Assembly (NCBI GenBank): GCA_945983195.1
Contig: CAMFSS010000011.1
Span: forward strand, 1-16,971
Source of the DNA: an uncultured Prevotellaceae bacterium
Lineage (GTDB): Bacteria; Bacteroidota; Bacteroidia; Bacteroidales; Muribaculaceae
DNA length: 16,971 nt
Reading direction: 5' to 3'
Numbering within the stretch: the first letter of the stretch is position 1; each line of letters begins with the position of its first letter. A program made the translations under genes and the position numbers. Under the pieces are notes generated by a model. That model was given only the letters and a program-made list of their open reading frames with translations. It made no database searches and was not told the origin of the DNA. Of this stretch, positions 6,873 to 14,214 are shown piece by piece.

Positions 6873-7022
6873 GGCAGGTCTTCTGGCTTATTCCTCGGCT
6901 GCGCCTCCTTCCCAACACCGCTTTCAGATGTCGCGGCAGTCAGTGGTTGTGGTGCAGTTTCAGCGGAAAATACAGCAGCGGGTACTGTTGCCGAATCTCA
7001 CGGCATTCCCTATTTTGAAACC
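6873..7022 (-). promoter_or_regulatory. cobalamin (adenosylcobalamin-type) riboswitch
   Basis: Read on the minus strand the segment contains the conserved aptamer elements in order. These are GGTTT and GGGAATGCCGTGAGATTCGGC, then ACAG/CTGT pairing around TACCCGCTG, then CAACCACTGACTGCCGC, then GTTGGGAAGGAGGCGCAGCCG, and finally GCCAGAAGACCTGCC. The last two are the near-invariant J6/3 and B12-box regions. Aptamers of this class lower expression when cobalamin is present. The promoter lies just upstream at 7032-7062 and the first full gene downstream is the DUF4465 protein, with about 250 bases of leader between. Confidence 0.95.
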
Positions 7023-7031
7023 ATAACGCTG

Positions 7032-7062
7032 CAAAGGTACTTCATATCATCGAAACGACAAA
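7032..7062 (-). promoter_or_regulatory. promoter of the riboswitch/DUF4465 transcript
   Basis: On the minus strand, TTTG (7062-7059) is followed after 19 bases by TACCTTTG (7039-7032). This is a perfect Bacteroidetes consensus. Transcription would begin only a few bases before the aptamer, as expected for a riboswitch leader. Confidence 0.8.
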
Positions 7063-7169
7063 ATAAATCAGCCACATTTTTTCGCAAGAGGGTTTGGGTT
7101 TCTGAAAACGTTATCATCATAACGCTAATGACCGATTGGGGTTGAATGTGGAGGAGGATGGAAAATTTT

Positions 7170-7186
7170 TTTGAACGTAGTTCAAA
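7170..7186. promoter_or_regulatory. 17-base palindrome in the divergent topA/DUF4465 region
   Basis: TTTGAAC-GTA-GTTCAAA has 7-bp perfect arms. It lies 57 bases before the topA -7 box. Its right end merges with CAAATATA (7183-7190), which on the minus strand reads TATATTTG, a -7-like box without a matching -33. It may be an operator; no regulator can be assigned. The rest of the 6623-7315 intergenic region holds the riboswitch leader and the two divergent promoters. A CGTTAT-CATC-ATAACG hairpin at 7109-7124 was the only other structure seen. Confidence 0.3.
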
Positions 7187-7242
7187 TATATATAGTGCGA
7201 ATTTTTTTGCTCTATAATTAATGTGGGAAAAGAAATTTTGCC

Positions 7243-7250
7243 TAATTTTG
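7243..7250 (+). promoter_or_regulatory. -7 box of the topA promoter
   Basis: TAATTTTG matches TAnnTTTG and would start transcription about 60 bases before the topA ATG. The -33 position has no good TTTG, so the call rests on one element. Confidence 0.5.
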
Positions 7251-7315
7251 CGCCCGAAAAACAATCAACAACAAACCACCACAACAAAACAATAGCCCCA
7301 AGGAGGGTAAATGGT

Positions 7316-9658
7316 ATGTCGAAAAATTTAGTAATTGTAGAGTCGCCTGCCAAGGCGAAAACGATAGCAAAGTTCCTGGGTGATGACTACAAGGTCATGT
7401 CGAGCTATGGACATATACGCGACCTTCACAAGAAGGATTTCAGCATCGACATTGCTGCCGGTTATTCACCGATATATGAAATTCCCGCCGAAAAGAAGGA
7501 ATTGGTAGCCGGGCTGAAACGCGAAGCCAAAAAAGCCGATATGGTGTGGCTCGCAAGCGATGAGGACCGCGAGGGAGAAGCCATTGCATGGCACCTCTAT
7601 GAAGTTCTTGGGCTTGACCCGGCGAAGACCCGCCGCATAGTGTTCCACGAAATTACGAAAAGTGCGATTCTCAATGCAATAGAGAATCCGCGCGACATCG
7701 ACATCAACCTCGTCGACGCACAGCAGGCACGCCGAGTGCTCGACCGCATTGTGGGCTTTGAGCTGTCGCCGGTGCTCTGGAAGAAGATTAAGCCCGCCCT
7801 TTCGGCCGGACGTGTGCAGAGTGTGGCAGTGCGCCTCATTGTGGAGCGCGAGAAGGAGATTGCAGCTTTCAAGAGCGAACAATACTACCGCGTGGTGGCT
7901 CAGATGCAGCCCGACGGCACTGATGCCAAGGTGAACGCCGAACTGTCGCCGCGGCTGCCCGACGAGGCAGCGGCAAGGCAGTTTGTGACCGACTGCACTT
8001 CAGCCAGATTCAGCGTGGGCGACATAACGGTGAAGCCGGTGAAACGCTGCCCGGCTCCGCCATTCACCACCTCAACGCTCCAGCAGGAGGCTGCACGCAA
8101 ACTCGGATTCACCGTGGCGCAGACGATGATGGTGGCACAGAAGCTCTACGAATCGGGATTCATCACCTATATGCGTACCGACTCGCTCAATCTGTCGAGC
8201 CTCGCCATTGGCACCATCAGCAAGGAAATAAAGGAGAATATCGGTGAGGAATATCTGAAAATACGCAAATACCACACCAGCTCGAAGGGGGCGCAGGAGG
8301 CTCACGAAGCCATACGCCCTACCAACATTGCAATGCACGACATTGCCGGCGGCGTGCAGGAGAAGAAGCTCTATGCCCTCATCTGGAAGCGCACCATCGC
8401 CTCGCAGATGGCTGACGCGCTCATGGAGCGCACCAATGTGGACATAAGCATCAGCAACCGTGCGGAGAAGTTCACAGCCACGGGCGAAGTGGTGAAGTTC
8501 GACGGCTTCCTGAAAGTGTACATGGAGTCGACCGACGACGACAACAGCGCGGCTGAAACACGCCAAAGCGAAGGTCTGCTGCCTGCCATGACCACCGGAA
8601 TGGGCATGAAAGCCCTTGAGGTGACTGCCACTCAGCGTTTCACGCAGCAGCCGCCGCGCTACACCGAGGCATCGCTCGTGAAGAAGCTTGAGGAGCTGGG
8701 CATTGGCCGCCCGTCGACCTACGCCCCCACAATCTCAACCATACAGAACCGCGAATATGTGGCAAAGGGCGAGAAGAAGGGCGAACCGCGCAGCTTCAAG
8801 ATTATAACCCTGAAAGGAACAAAAATCACTGAAAAGACAGGCAGCGAAACTGCCGGAATGGACAAGGGCAAACTGATTCCAACCGACACCGGCGTGATTG
8901 TAAACGACTTCCTGCAACAATACTTCCCATCGATCATGGACTACAACTTCACCGCACGCATCGAAGAGGAATTCGACGAAGTGGCTGAAGGGAAAATGAA
9001 GTGGAGCGAAAGCATCGACAAGTTCTACACCCGATTCCACCCGAATGTGACTGAAGTGTCGAACCTGCGCCTGGAGCACAAAGTGGGCGAGCGCATTCTC
9101 GGCACCGACCCCAAGACCGGCCGACAAGTGTCGGTGAAAATCGGTCGCTTCGGACCGCTTGTGCAGATTGGAAGCACCGACGACAGCGAAAAGCCACAGT
9201 TTGCATCGCTCCTAAAAGGGCAGTCGGTGAGCAGCATCACCCTCGATGAAGCTCTGAAACTATTTGAAATGCCTCGCACACTCGGCGAATTTGAAGGCGA
9301 TACGGTGACGGTGGCAATAGGCCGCTTCGGTCCGTACGTGAAGCATGGCAGCAAATTCGTGTCAATCCCCAAAGAGCTTGCCCCACAGACCATCACCCTC
9401 GATGAAGCCATAGAGCTGATACGCAGCAAGCGCGAGGAAGATGCCAAGAAGGTGGTGAAGACTTTTGCCGACGATCCCGATATGCAGGTGCTCAACGGAA
9501 AATATGGCGTGTATATCGCCTACCACAAGAAGAACTTCAAAATACCCAAAGGCACCGATGCCGAGGCTCTCACTCTTGAAGATTGCCTGAAAATAGTTGC
9601 CGACGAGGCAAATGCCCCCAAAAAGACAACACGCAGTCGCCGTACTGCCAAGAAATAG
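7316..9658 (+). CDS. topA: DNA topoisomerase I (type IA)
   Basis: The 780-residue enzyme relaxes negative supercoils by transient single-strand cleavage. It has the TOPRIM domain at 1-115 (NLVIVESPAKAK with the catalytic glutamate, and SDEDREGEAIAWHL with the metal-binding acidic residues). The active-site tyrosine is Y285 in GFITYMRTDS, and the GRPSTYAPTIS segment lies downstream. The C-terminal part has topoisomerase I C-terminal repeats (for example VAIGRFGPYVKHGSKFVSIP and KYGVYIAYHKKNFKIP) and a basic tail KKTTRSRRTAKK. No four-cysteine zinc ribbons are present, unlike E. coli TopA. The ATG at 7316 is preceded by AGGAGG at 7301-7306, a rare clear Shine-Dalgarno match here; an upstream GTG at 7223 lies before the -7 box and is excluded. 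A strong terminator follows. Confidence 0.97.
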   Translation: MSKNLVIVESPAKAKTIAKFLGDDYKVMSSYGHIRDLHKKDFSIDIAAGYSPIYEIPAEKKELVAGLKREAKKADMVWLASDEDREGEAIAWHLYEVLGLDPAKTRRIVFHEITKSAILNAIENPRDIDINLVDAQQARRVLDRIVGFELSPVLWKKIKPALSAGRVQSVAVRLIVEREKEIAAFKSEQYYRVVAQMQPDGTDAKVNAELSPRLPDEAAARQFVTDCTSARFSVGDITVKPVKRCPAPPFTTSTLQQEAARKLGFTVAQTMMVAQKLYESGFITYMRTDSLNLSSLAIGTISKEIKENIGEEYLKIRKYHTSSKGAQEAHEAIRPTNIAMHDIAGGVQEKKLYALIWKRTIASQMADALMERTNVDISISNRAEKFTATGEVVKFDGFLKVYMESTDDDNSAAETRQSEGLLPAMTTGMGMKALEVTATQRFTQQPPRYTEASLVKKLEELGIGRPSTYAPTISTIQNREYVAKGEKKGEPRSFKIITLKGTKITEKTGSETAGMDKGKLIPTDTGVIVNDFLQQYFPSIMDYNFTARIEEEFDEVAEGKMKWSESIDKFYTRFHPNVTEVSNLRLEHKVGERILGTDPKTGRQVSVKIGRFGPLVQIGSTDDSEKPQFASLLKGQSVSSITLDEALKLFEMPRTLGEFEGDTVTVAIGRFGPYVKHGSKFVSIPKELAPQTITLDEAIELIRSKREEDAKKVVKTFADDPDMQVLNGKYGVYIAYHKKNFKIPKGTDAEALTLEDCLKIVADEANAPKKTTRSRRTAKK

Positions 9659-9667
9659 ACCTAATTT

Positions 9668-9727
9668 CGTATCGCAAGCGTTATGCAAGGTGTGACAACA
9701 CGGACGAGGCTTGCGATACGCGTTTTT
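9668..9727 (+). terminator. Rho-independent terminator of topA
   Basis: A perfect 12-bp inverted repeat (CGTATCGCAAGC at 9668-9679 with 9709-9720) encloses a 29-base loop. The loop carries a second stem GTGT-GACA-ACAC (9690-9701). The outer repeat is followed by CGTTTTT. It lies 10 bases after the topA stop. The long arms and nested stem are unusual for a simple terminator. Confidence 0.8.
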
Positions 9728-9760
9728 CCTAACAATGCAAACATTATATAGCCTGCAATA

Positions 9761-10342
9761 ATGAAAAAGATAGTATTTGCCACCAACAATGCGCACAAGC
9801 TGCGCGAACTGCGCGAAATCACAGCCGACAAGGAAATAGAAATTCTCAGCCTTAGTGAAATAGGCTGCCATGAGGACATCGCCGAAACGGCCGAAACTAT
9901 CGAGGGAAATGCCGAAATCAAGGCGCGATATGTGAAGGAACACTACGGCTACGACTGCTTTGCCGACGATACCGGGCTGGAAATCACAGCTCTCGACGGA
10001 CGCCCGGGAGTGTACTCGGCGCGCTATGCCGGACTCGACTGCAACAGCGAGCGCAACATCGACCGCGTGCTCGGCGAAATGCAGGGCGTGACCGACCGCA
10101 CAGCACGCTTCCGCACAGCCATAGCACTGTGCACCGATGCCGGAGTGGAAATTTTCGAGGGAGAAGTGCGCGGAGTGATTCTCACCGAGCGTCACGGCAA
10201 CGGCGGATTCGGCTACGACAGCATCTTCAAGCCCGATGAAGCCTATTGCAGCTTTGCCGAAATGACACCCGACGACAAGAACGCCATCAGCCACCGCGGC
10301 CGCGCCGTAGCAGCCCTCCTCCCCCGCCTCGCCACCCTGTAG
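9761..10342 (+). CDS. rdgB: RdgB/HAM1 family non-canonical purine NTP pyrophosphatase
   Basis: The 193-residue protein shows the family's motifs in order: FATNNAHKLRELREI at the N-terminus, FADDTGLEITALDGRPGVYSARYAG with the catalytic aspartates (about 67-90), GNGGFGYDSIFKPD, and the closing SHRGRAVAAL. It hydrolyses dITP, ITP and XTP to monophosphates and so keeps deaminated purines out of DNA and RNA. Length is standard. The ATG at 9761 gives the conserved MKKIVFATNN start. A terminator separates it from topA and no good TAnnTTTG box is visible in the 40 bases before it, so its promoter is unclear. A weak TATATAGC stretch is the nearest candidate. Confidence 0.95.
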   Translation: MKKIVFATNNAHKLRELREITADKEIEILSLSEIGCHEDIAETAETIEGNAEIKARYVKEHYGYDCFADDTGLEITALDGRPGVYSARYAGLDCNSERNIDRVLGEMQGVTDRTARFRTAIALCTDAGVEIFEGEVRGVILTERHGNGGFGYDSIFKPDEAYCSFAEMTPDDKNAISHRGRAVAALLPRLATL

Positions 10343-10351
10343 CTTCCCACA

Positions 10352-10399
10352 CACCCCAGCCAATTTGGCGTGATGAAAAAAAATTGGGTGGTGGGGGTG
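10352..10399. terminator. inverted repeat after rdgB, possible weak terminator
   Basis: CACCCC (10352-10357) and CCAATTT (10360-10366) can pair with GGGGTG (10394-10399) and AAATTGG (10381-10387), giving a two-part stem. A TTTTT stretch lies 12 bases further on (10411-10415), too far for a standard terminator. It may separate rdgB from the kinase operon. Confidence 0.35.
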
Positions 10400-10416
10400 A
10401 TTTGCGCGAATTTTTG

Positions 10417-10424
10417 TATATTTG
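10417..10424 (+). promoter_or_regulatory. -7 box of the sugar-kinase operon promoter
   Basis: TATATTTG is a full TAnnTTTG match, 24 bases before the ATG at 10449. The expected -33 TTTG is missing; a TTTG at 10401 is only 12 bases away. Confidence 0.5.
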
Positions 10425-10448
10425 TGGAAACAAAATTACAAGAGCTTT

Positions 10449-11528
10449 ATGGAGGAGATTATTTCGCAATTCAAGATTGCAGGGAAGCCGGCGGAGATTG
10501 TGCCGCTGGGCAAGGGGCTGATCAACGACACTTTCCTCGTCAGCACCGAGGGCGACTGTGAGAACTATGTGCTCCAGCGCATCAACAATGCCATTTTCAC
10601 TGATGTAGACTTGCTTCAGCACAACATTGAGGCTGTCACGCGACACCTTCGTGCCAAACTCATTGCCGAAGGGGCTGACGACATCGACCGCCGCGTGCTG
10701 CGATTCGTGCCCACTGCCGAGGGCAAGACCTACTACCGTGATGCCGAGGGCAAATACTGGCGCCTGTCGGTGTTTATTCCGCGCGCTACGACGCACGAGA
10801 CCGTCGACCCCGAGCACTCTTACCATGCCGGCCGCGCCTTCGGACAGTTTGAGGCTTCGCTGGTCGACATTCCCGACACTTTGGGCGAAACGATTCCCGA
10901 CTTCCACAATATGGAGCTGCGTATGCGCCAACTGCGCGATGCTGTGAAGCGCGATGCAGTGGGACGTCTGGCTGAAGTGCGGCCAATTGTCGACACCCTT
11001 GAGAGCCACGCCGATGCCATGTGCCTTGCCGAGCGTCTGGGACGCGAGGGCAAGCTGCCTAAGCGCATCTGCCACTGCGACACAAAGGTGAACAACATGA
11101 TGTTTGGCGAAGACGGCAAGGTGCTGTGCGTCATCGACCTCGACACGGTGATGCCAAGCTTCGTATTCTCCGACTATGGCGACTTCCTGCGCACAGCCGC
11201 AAACACTGTGGCTGAAGACAGCCCCGAAACCTACAAGGTGGCTTTCCGCACCGACATTTTTGAGGCGTTCACACGCGGCTATCTTGAGTCGGCACGCAGC
11301 TTCCTCACTCCGGCGGAAATTGACAATCTGCCCTACGCCGTGTCGCTGTTCCCATTCATGCAGTGCGTGCGTTTTCTTACTGACTACATCAATGGCGACA
11401 CCTACTACAAGACAGCGTATGCTGAGCACAACCTTGTGCGCACACGCAACCAACTGCGCCTGTTCGAGTGTACACAAGAGCAGCAGACATATATGCGCCG
11501 ATTCATCAGCACCTGCCTTAACGATTGA
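10449..11528 (+). CDS. aminoglycoside-phosphotransferase-fold sugar kinase, NahK-like (N-acetylhexosamine 1-kinase type)
   Basis: The 359-residue cytoplasmic protein has the protein-kinase-like fold of the APH family: a nucleotide loop LGKGLINDTFLV (20-31), the catalytic loop H209-CD211-TKVNN216 and the metal-binding VID230-LD232. The run HCDTKVNNMMF...VLCVIDLDTVMP...FSDYGD closely resembles Bifidobacterium N-acetylhexosamine 1-kinase (NahK), which phosphorylates GlcNAc/GalNAc at C1 in host-glycan salvage. Related Bacteroidetes proteins are often mislabelled mucin desulfatase. The ATG at 10449 is chosen over an in-frame TTG at 10422, which overlaps the -7 box. The CBM9-like gene follows after 29 bases, so the two are probably cotranscribed. 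The substrate is inferred; no nucleotidyltransferase partner is in the window. Confidence 0.8.
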   Translation: MEEIISQFKIAGKPAEIVPLGKGLINDTFLVSTEGDCENYVLQRINNAIFTDVDLLQHNIEAVTRHLRAKLIAEGADDIDRRVLRFVPTAEGKTYYRDAEGKYWRLSVFIPRATTHETVDPEHSYHAGRAFGQFEASLVDIPDTLGETIPDFHNMELRMRQLRDAVKRDAVGRLAEVRPIVDTLESHADAMCLAERLGREGKLPKRICHCDTKVNNMMFGEDGKVLCVIDLDTVMPSFVFSDYGDFLRTAANTVAEDSPETYKVAFRTDIFEAFTRGYLESARSFLTPAEIDNLPYAVSLFPFMQCVRFLTDYINGDTYYKTAYAEHNLVRTRNQLRLFECTQEQQTYMRRFISTCLND

Positions 11529-11557
11529 TAATCAGACAAACAAAACCCCGAAATACT

Positions 11558-12202
11558 ATGCTTAAAGTCAAGAAGATAGATACAGCAGTGGGCGATGCCT
11601 CCGAAGTGGCGGCTGTGCTCGATGCTGCCGGTGTGCAATTCAACGACATCGCCTGCGTGAACTGGCCGGAGGAATTTCCCTACGCCCCACAAGCACAATT
11701 CCGCCTCGCCCACACGGGCAATGCACTGCTCATTGACTACCGCGTGACTGAGGACAGTGTGGCTTCAGTCGCTGCCGGCGACAACGGACGCGTGTGGGAG
11801 GACAGTTGCTGCGAGCTGTTTTTGCAGCCCGAAGCCGGCGGACCATACTACAACATTGAGTGCAACTGCACCGGAACGCTGCTCATAGCGTGCGGACCCG
11901 TGCGCGACAACCGCGAGCCGGCACCGCGCGAGGTGCTTGAGAGCGTGAAGCGGTGGTCGTCGCTGGGCAGAGAGCCATTTGCCGAGCGAATTGGCCGCAC
12001 GGAGTGGCATCTGTCGCTGATAGTGCCAGCCACAGCCTTTTTCAGGCACCATATAGCCACGTTCTCAGGTCAGATGAAGGGGAATGCCTACAAGTGCGGC
12101 GACTGCCTGCAAAAGCCGCATTTCCTCTCGTGGGCACCAATACCTATCCCCTCTCCCGATTTTCACCGCCCCGACCACTTCGCCCCGATTGAGATGGAAT
12201 AG
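11558..12202 (+). CDS. cytoplasmic carbohydrate-binding family 9-like (CBM9-like) protein
   Basis: The 214-residue protein resembles the CBM9-like/DOMON beta-sandwich proteins common in Bacteroidetes. Typical elements are FRLAHTGNALLIDYRVTED, the acidic VWEDSCCELFLQP strand pair, YYNIECNCTGTLL, and the closing KCGDCLQKPHFLSWAPIP and SPDFHRPDHF. Such domains bind sugars in secreted glycosidases. Here there is no signal peptide and no enzyme domain, so it should be cytoplasmic. The ATG at 11558 is preferred over a TTG at 11525 that would overlap the kinase stop. Its pairing with a NahK-like kinase suggests a role with an intracellular sugar or sugar phosphate, but binding activity is inferred only from fold resemblance. 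Confidence 0.7.
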   Translation: MLKVKKIDTAVGDASEVAAVLDAAGVQFNDIACVNWPEEFPYAPQAQFRLAHTGNALLIDYRVTEDSVASVAAGDNGRVWEDSCCELFLQPEAGGPYYNIECNCTGTLLIACGPVRDNREPAPREVLESVKRWSSLGREPFAERIGRTEWHLSLIVPATAFFRHHIATFSGQMKGNAYKCGDCLQKPHFLSWAPIPIPSPDFHRPDHFAPIEME

Positions 12203-12210
12203 ACATAACG

Positions 12211-12242
12211 CAAAAAGAGGAAGCCTTAACGACTTCCTCTTT
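12211..12242. terminator. two-way terminator between the sugar operon and tRNA-Asn
   Basis: A perfect 10-bp inverted repeat (AAAGAGGAAG at 12214-12223 with 12233-12242) has a 9-base loop. On the minus strand it ends in TTTTT and immediately follows the tRNA 3' end. On the plus strand it closes the kinase/CBM9 transcript with a shorter T-run. Confidence 0.8.
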
Positions 12243-12245
12243 CTG

Positions 12246-12319
12246 CGCTTCAGGATGGGCTTGAACCAACGACCCCATGATTAACAGTCATGTGCTCTAA
12301 CCAACTGAGCTACTGAAGC
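12246..12319 (-). tRNA. tRNA-Asn (anticodon GTT)
   Basis: The 74-base gene folds as a cloverleaf. The acceptor arm is GCTTCAG/CTGAAGC with discriminator G. The D arm is GCTC/GAGC. The anticodon stem CATGA/TCATG holds the loop CTGTTAA (anticodon GTT). The T loop is TTCAAGC with one T-T mismatch in its stem. CCA is not encoded. Confidence 0.95.
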
Positions 12320-12349
12320 GGTTGTGCATATCTTTTCAGAAATGCGATG

Positions 12350-12381
12350 CAAAATTAGTGTGTATTTTTGAGATATGCAAC
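12350..12381 (-). promoter_or_regulatory. promoter of tRNA-Asn
   Basis: On the minus strand, GTTG (12381-12378) is followed after 20 bases by TAATTTTG (12357-12350). The -7 box is perfect and the -33 matches three of four. It lies about 30 bases before the mature tRNA 5' end. Confidence 0.6.
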
Positions 12382-12442
12382 AGAAATCGCAAAAAACTTG
12401 CCATTTTTTTGCCCTTTAGCGCATTTTTTCGCCCAATAGTAG

Positions 12443-12502
12443 CAAAAAATCCCTGCCCTACACCCGCTTTCGACATTAAGCGGCAGATGTTGGGCAGGGA
12501 TT
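12443..12502 (-). terminator. Rho-independent terminator of the acyl-CoA synthetase operon
   Basis: An 11-bp perfect repeat (12448-12458 with 12492-12502, arm AATCCCTGCCC) holds an inner stem CCGCTT/AAGCGG (12464-12469 with 12478-12483). On the minus strand it is followed by TTTTTT. It sits 20 bases after the synthetase stop codon. Confidence 0.8.
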
Positions 12503-12521
12503 ATGTTGTGTGAAGCCGGGA

Positions 12522-14177
12522 TCAGTGGGCGGATTTGTCGCGGATTTCGACGCGGCGGATTTTGCCGCTGATGGTCTTTGGCAATTCGTCGACAAACTCC
12601 ACCACGCGCGGATATTTGTAGGGAGCTGTGGTGCGCTTCACATGGTTCTGAATCTCCTTTACAAGCTCGGGGCTTTCCTTGCCCTTGTAGCTCTTTGCAA
12701 GCACGATAGTGGCTTTTACCACTTGTCCGCGAATCTCGTCGGGAACGCCTGTCACGGCACACTCCACCACGGCAGGATGCGTCATCAGTGCCGATTCCAC
12801 CTCAAACGGGCCTATGCGGTAGCCGCTCGACTTGATTACGTCGTCCTTGCGTCCTATGAACCAGTAGTAGCCGTCCTCGTCGCGCCAAGCCACATCGCCG
12901 GTGTGGTAGATTCCGTTGTTGTAGGCCTCATGGGTCAGCTCGGGGTCGCGGTAATACTCCTTGAAGAGCCCGAGTGGCTGCTCGCCGTGAGTGCGCACCA
13001 CTATTTCGCCTTGCTCTCCGGCTTCAGCCCAACGGCCGTCGTTGGTGAGCAGGTCGATGTCGTAGACCGGACCTTTCTTTCCCATTGAGCCTGGCTTTGG
13101 CTTCACCCAGGGATATGTGCCGACGGTGACGGTGGTTTCGGTCTGTCCGAATGCCTCCATTAGCTTAATCCCGGTGAGCCGGTACCACTCGTCGAACACG
13201 CTCGGATTGAGAGCTTCGCCGGCAATGGTGCAATATTTGAGGGTCGACAGGTCGAACTTGGTGAGGTCTTCGCGAATGAGGAACCGGAACACCGTGGGCG
13301 GTGCGCAGAATGATGTGATGCCGAAGCGGTGAATCATGTGCAGCACATCGACAGGCTCGAATTTCTCGAAGTCGTAGACGAACACGTTGGCACCGGTGAG
13401 CCACTGTCCGTAGTATTTTCCCCACACAGCCTTACCCCAGCCGGTATCGGCGAGAGTGAAGTGCAGGCTATCCTCGCGCAGATTATGCCAATAGCGTGCG
13501 GTGATGATGTGTCCGAGCGGATAGGTGAAAGAGTGTGCCACCATCTTAGGCTCGCCGGTGGTGCCCGAAGTGAAGTACATGAGCGAAATGTCGTCGTTGT
13601 CGTTGACATGCTCGGGGCGCACGAAAGCCGGTGCGGCTTCAACGCCAGCACTGTAGTCGTCCCAGCCTTCGGGAACAATCGGACCGATTGATATGCAGTT
13701 TTTCACCGTTGGGCACTCAGGCAGTGCCTTGGTGATGTGGTTGACCACAATCTCATCACCCACAGCCACAATGGCGCGTATGTCGGCGGCATGGGCGCGG
13801 TAGATTATGTCCTTCTCGGTGAGAAGGTGTGTGGCGGGAATCACCGTGGCACCTATCTTGTGCAGGGCTGTGATTGCCCACCAGAACTGGTAGCGGCGCT
13901 TCATGATGAGCATCACCATATCACCTTTTCTGATGCCGAGCTGCATGAAGAATGATGCAGCCTTGTCGCTCTCGCGCTTGACGTCGGCAAAGGTGAACTG
14001 ATGCACCTCACCACGGTCGTTGGTCCAGAGCAGAGCCTTCTTGTCGGGGGCGATGCGTGCCCATTCATCGACCACATCGTATGCAAAATTGAAATGTTCG
14101 GGCACATTTATGTGGAAATTCTCCATGAAGTCCTCATAGCTTGAGAACTCCACACGGTCAAGAAATTTTTCGAGCAT
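12522..14177 (-). CDS. AMP-forming acyl-CoA synthetase (ANL superfamily, medium-chain/acetyl-CoA synthetase-like)
   Basis: The 551-residue enzyme has the adenylate-forming motifs in order: the P-loop YFTSGTTGEPKM (about 210-221), EAFGQTETT, YHTGDVAWRDEDGYYWFIGR, the hinge region GRKDDVIKSSGYRIGPFEVES, and LPKTISGKIRR with catalytic lysine K539. It activates a carboxylic acid with ATP and CoA to give acyl-CoA, AMP and pyrophosphate, in the cytoplasm. The overall pattern is closest to medium-chain or aryl acyl-CoA synthetases rather than long-chain FadD; the true substrate is unknown. The XRE-cupin regulator gene lies 37 bases upstream on the same strand, an arrangement I recall from many Bacteroidetes genomes. 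A terminator follows immediately. Confidence 0.9.
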   Translation of the reverse strand: MLEKFLDRVEFSSYEDFMENFHINVPEHFNFAYDVVDEWARIAPDKKALLWTNDRGEVHQFTFADVKRESDKAASFFMQLGIRKGDMVMLIMKRRYQFWWAITALHKIGATVIPATHLLTEKDIIYRAHAADIRAIVAVGDEIVVNHITKALPECPTVKNCISIGPIVPEGWDDYSAGVEAAPAFVRPEHVNDNDDISLMYFTSGTTGEPKMVAHSFTYPLGHIITARYWHNLREDSLHFTLADTGWGKAVWGKYYGQWLTGANVFVYDFEKFEPVDVLHMIHRFGITSFCAPPTVFRFLIREDLTKFDLSTLKYCTIAGEALNPSVFDEWYRLTGIKLMEAFGQTETTVTVGTYPWVKPKPGSMGKKGPVYDIDLLTNDGRWAEAGEQGEIVVRTHGEQPLGLFKEYYRDPELTHEAYNNGIYHTGDVAWRDEDGYYWFIGRKDDVIKSSGYRIGPFEVESALMTHPAVVECAVTGVPDEIRGQVVKATIVLAKSYKGKESPELVKEIQNHVKRTTAPYKYPRVVEFVDELPKTISGKIRRVEIRDKSAH

Positions 14178-14214
14178 AGTTTCCTTGTGTATTTTACTAT
14201 AAGGTAGTGATTTG

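Noticed and set aside
6679..7026. 115-codon plus-strand ORF in the topA/DUF4465 spacer
   Set aside because: It lies antisense to the cobalamin riboswitch and its leader; the conserved RNA explains the openness better than a protein. Its familiar-looking N-terminus is noted under the leader finding.
9362..10363. 333-codon open frame on the minus strand across the topA end and rdgB
   Set aside because: It spans two well-recognised genes and a terminator on the other strand and resembles no protein family.
10287..11477. 396-codon open frame on the minus strand across the kinase gene
   Set aside because: It is exactly antisense to the NahK-like kinase, has Cys/His/Val-rich low-quality sequence and no family resemblance; high GC at third positions opens the opposite strand.
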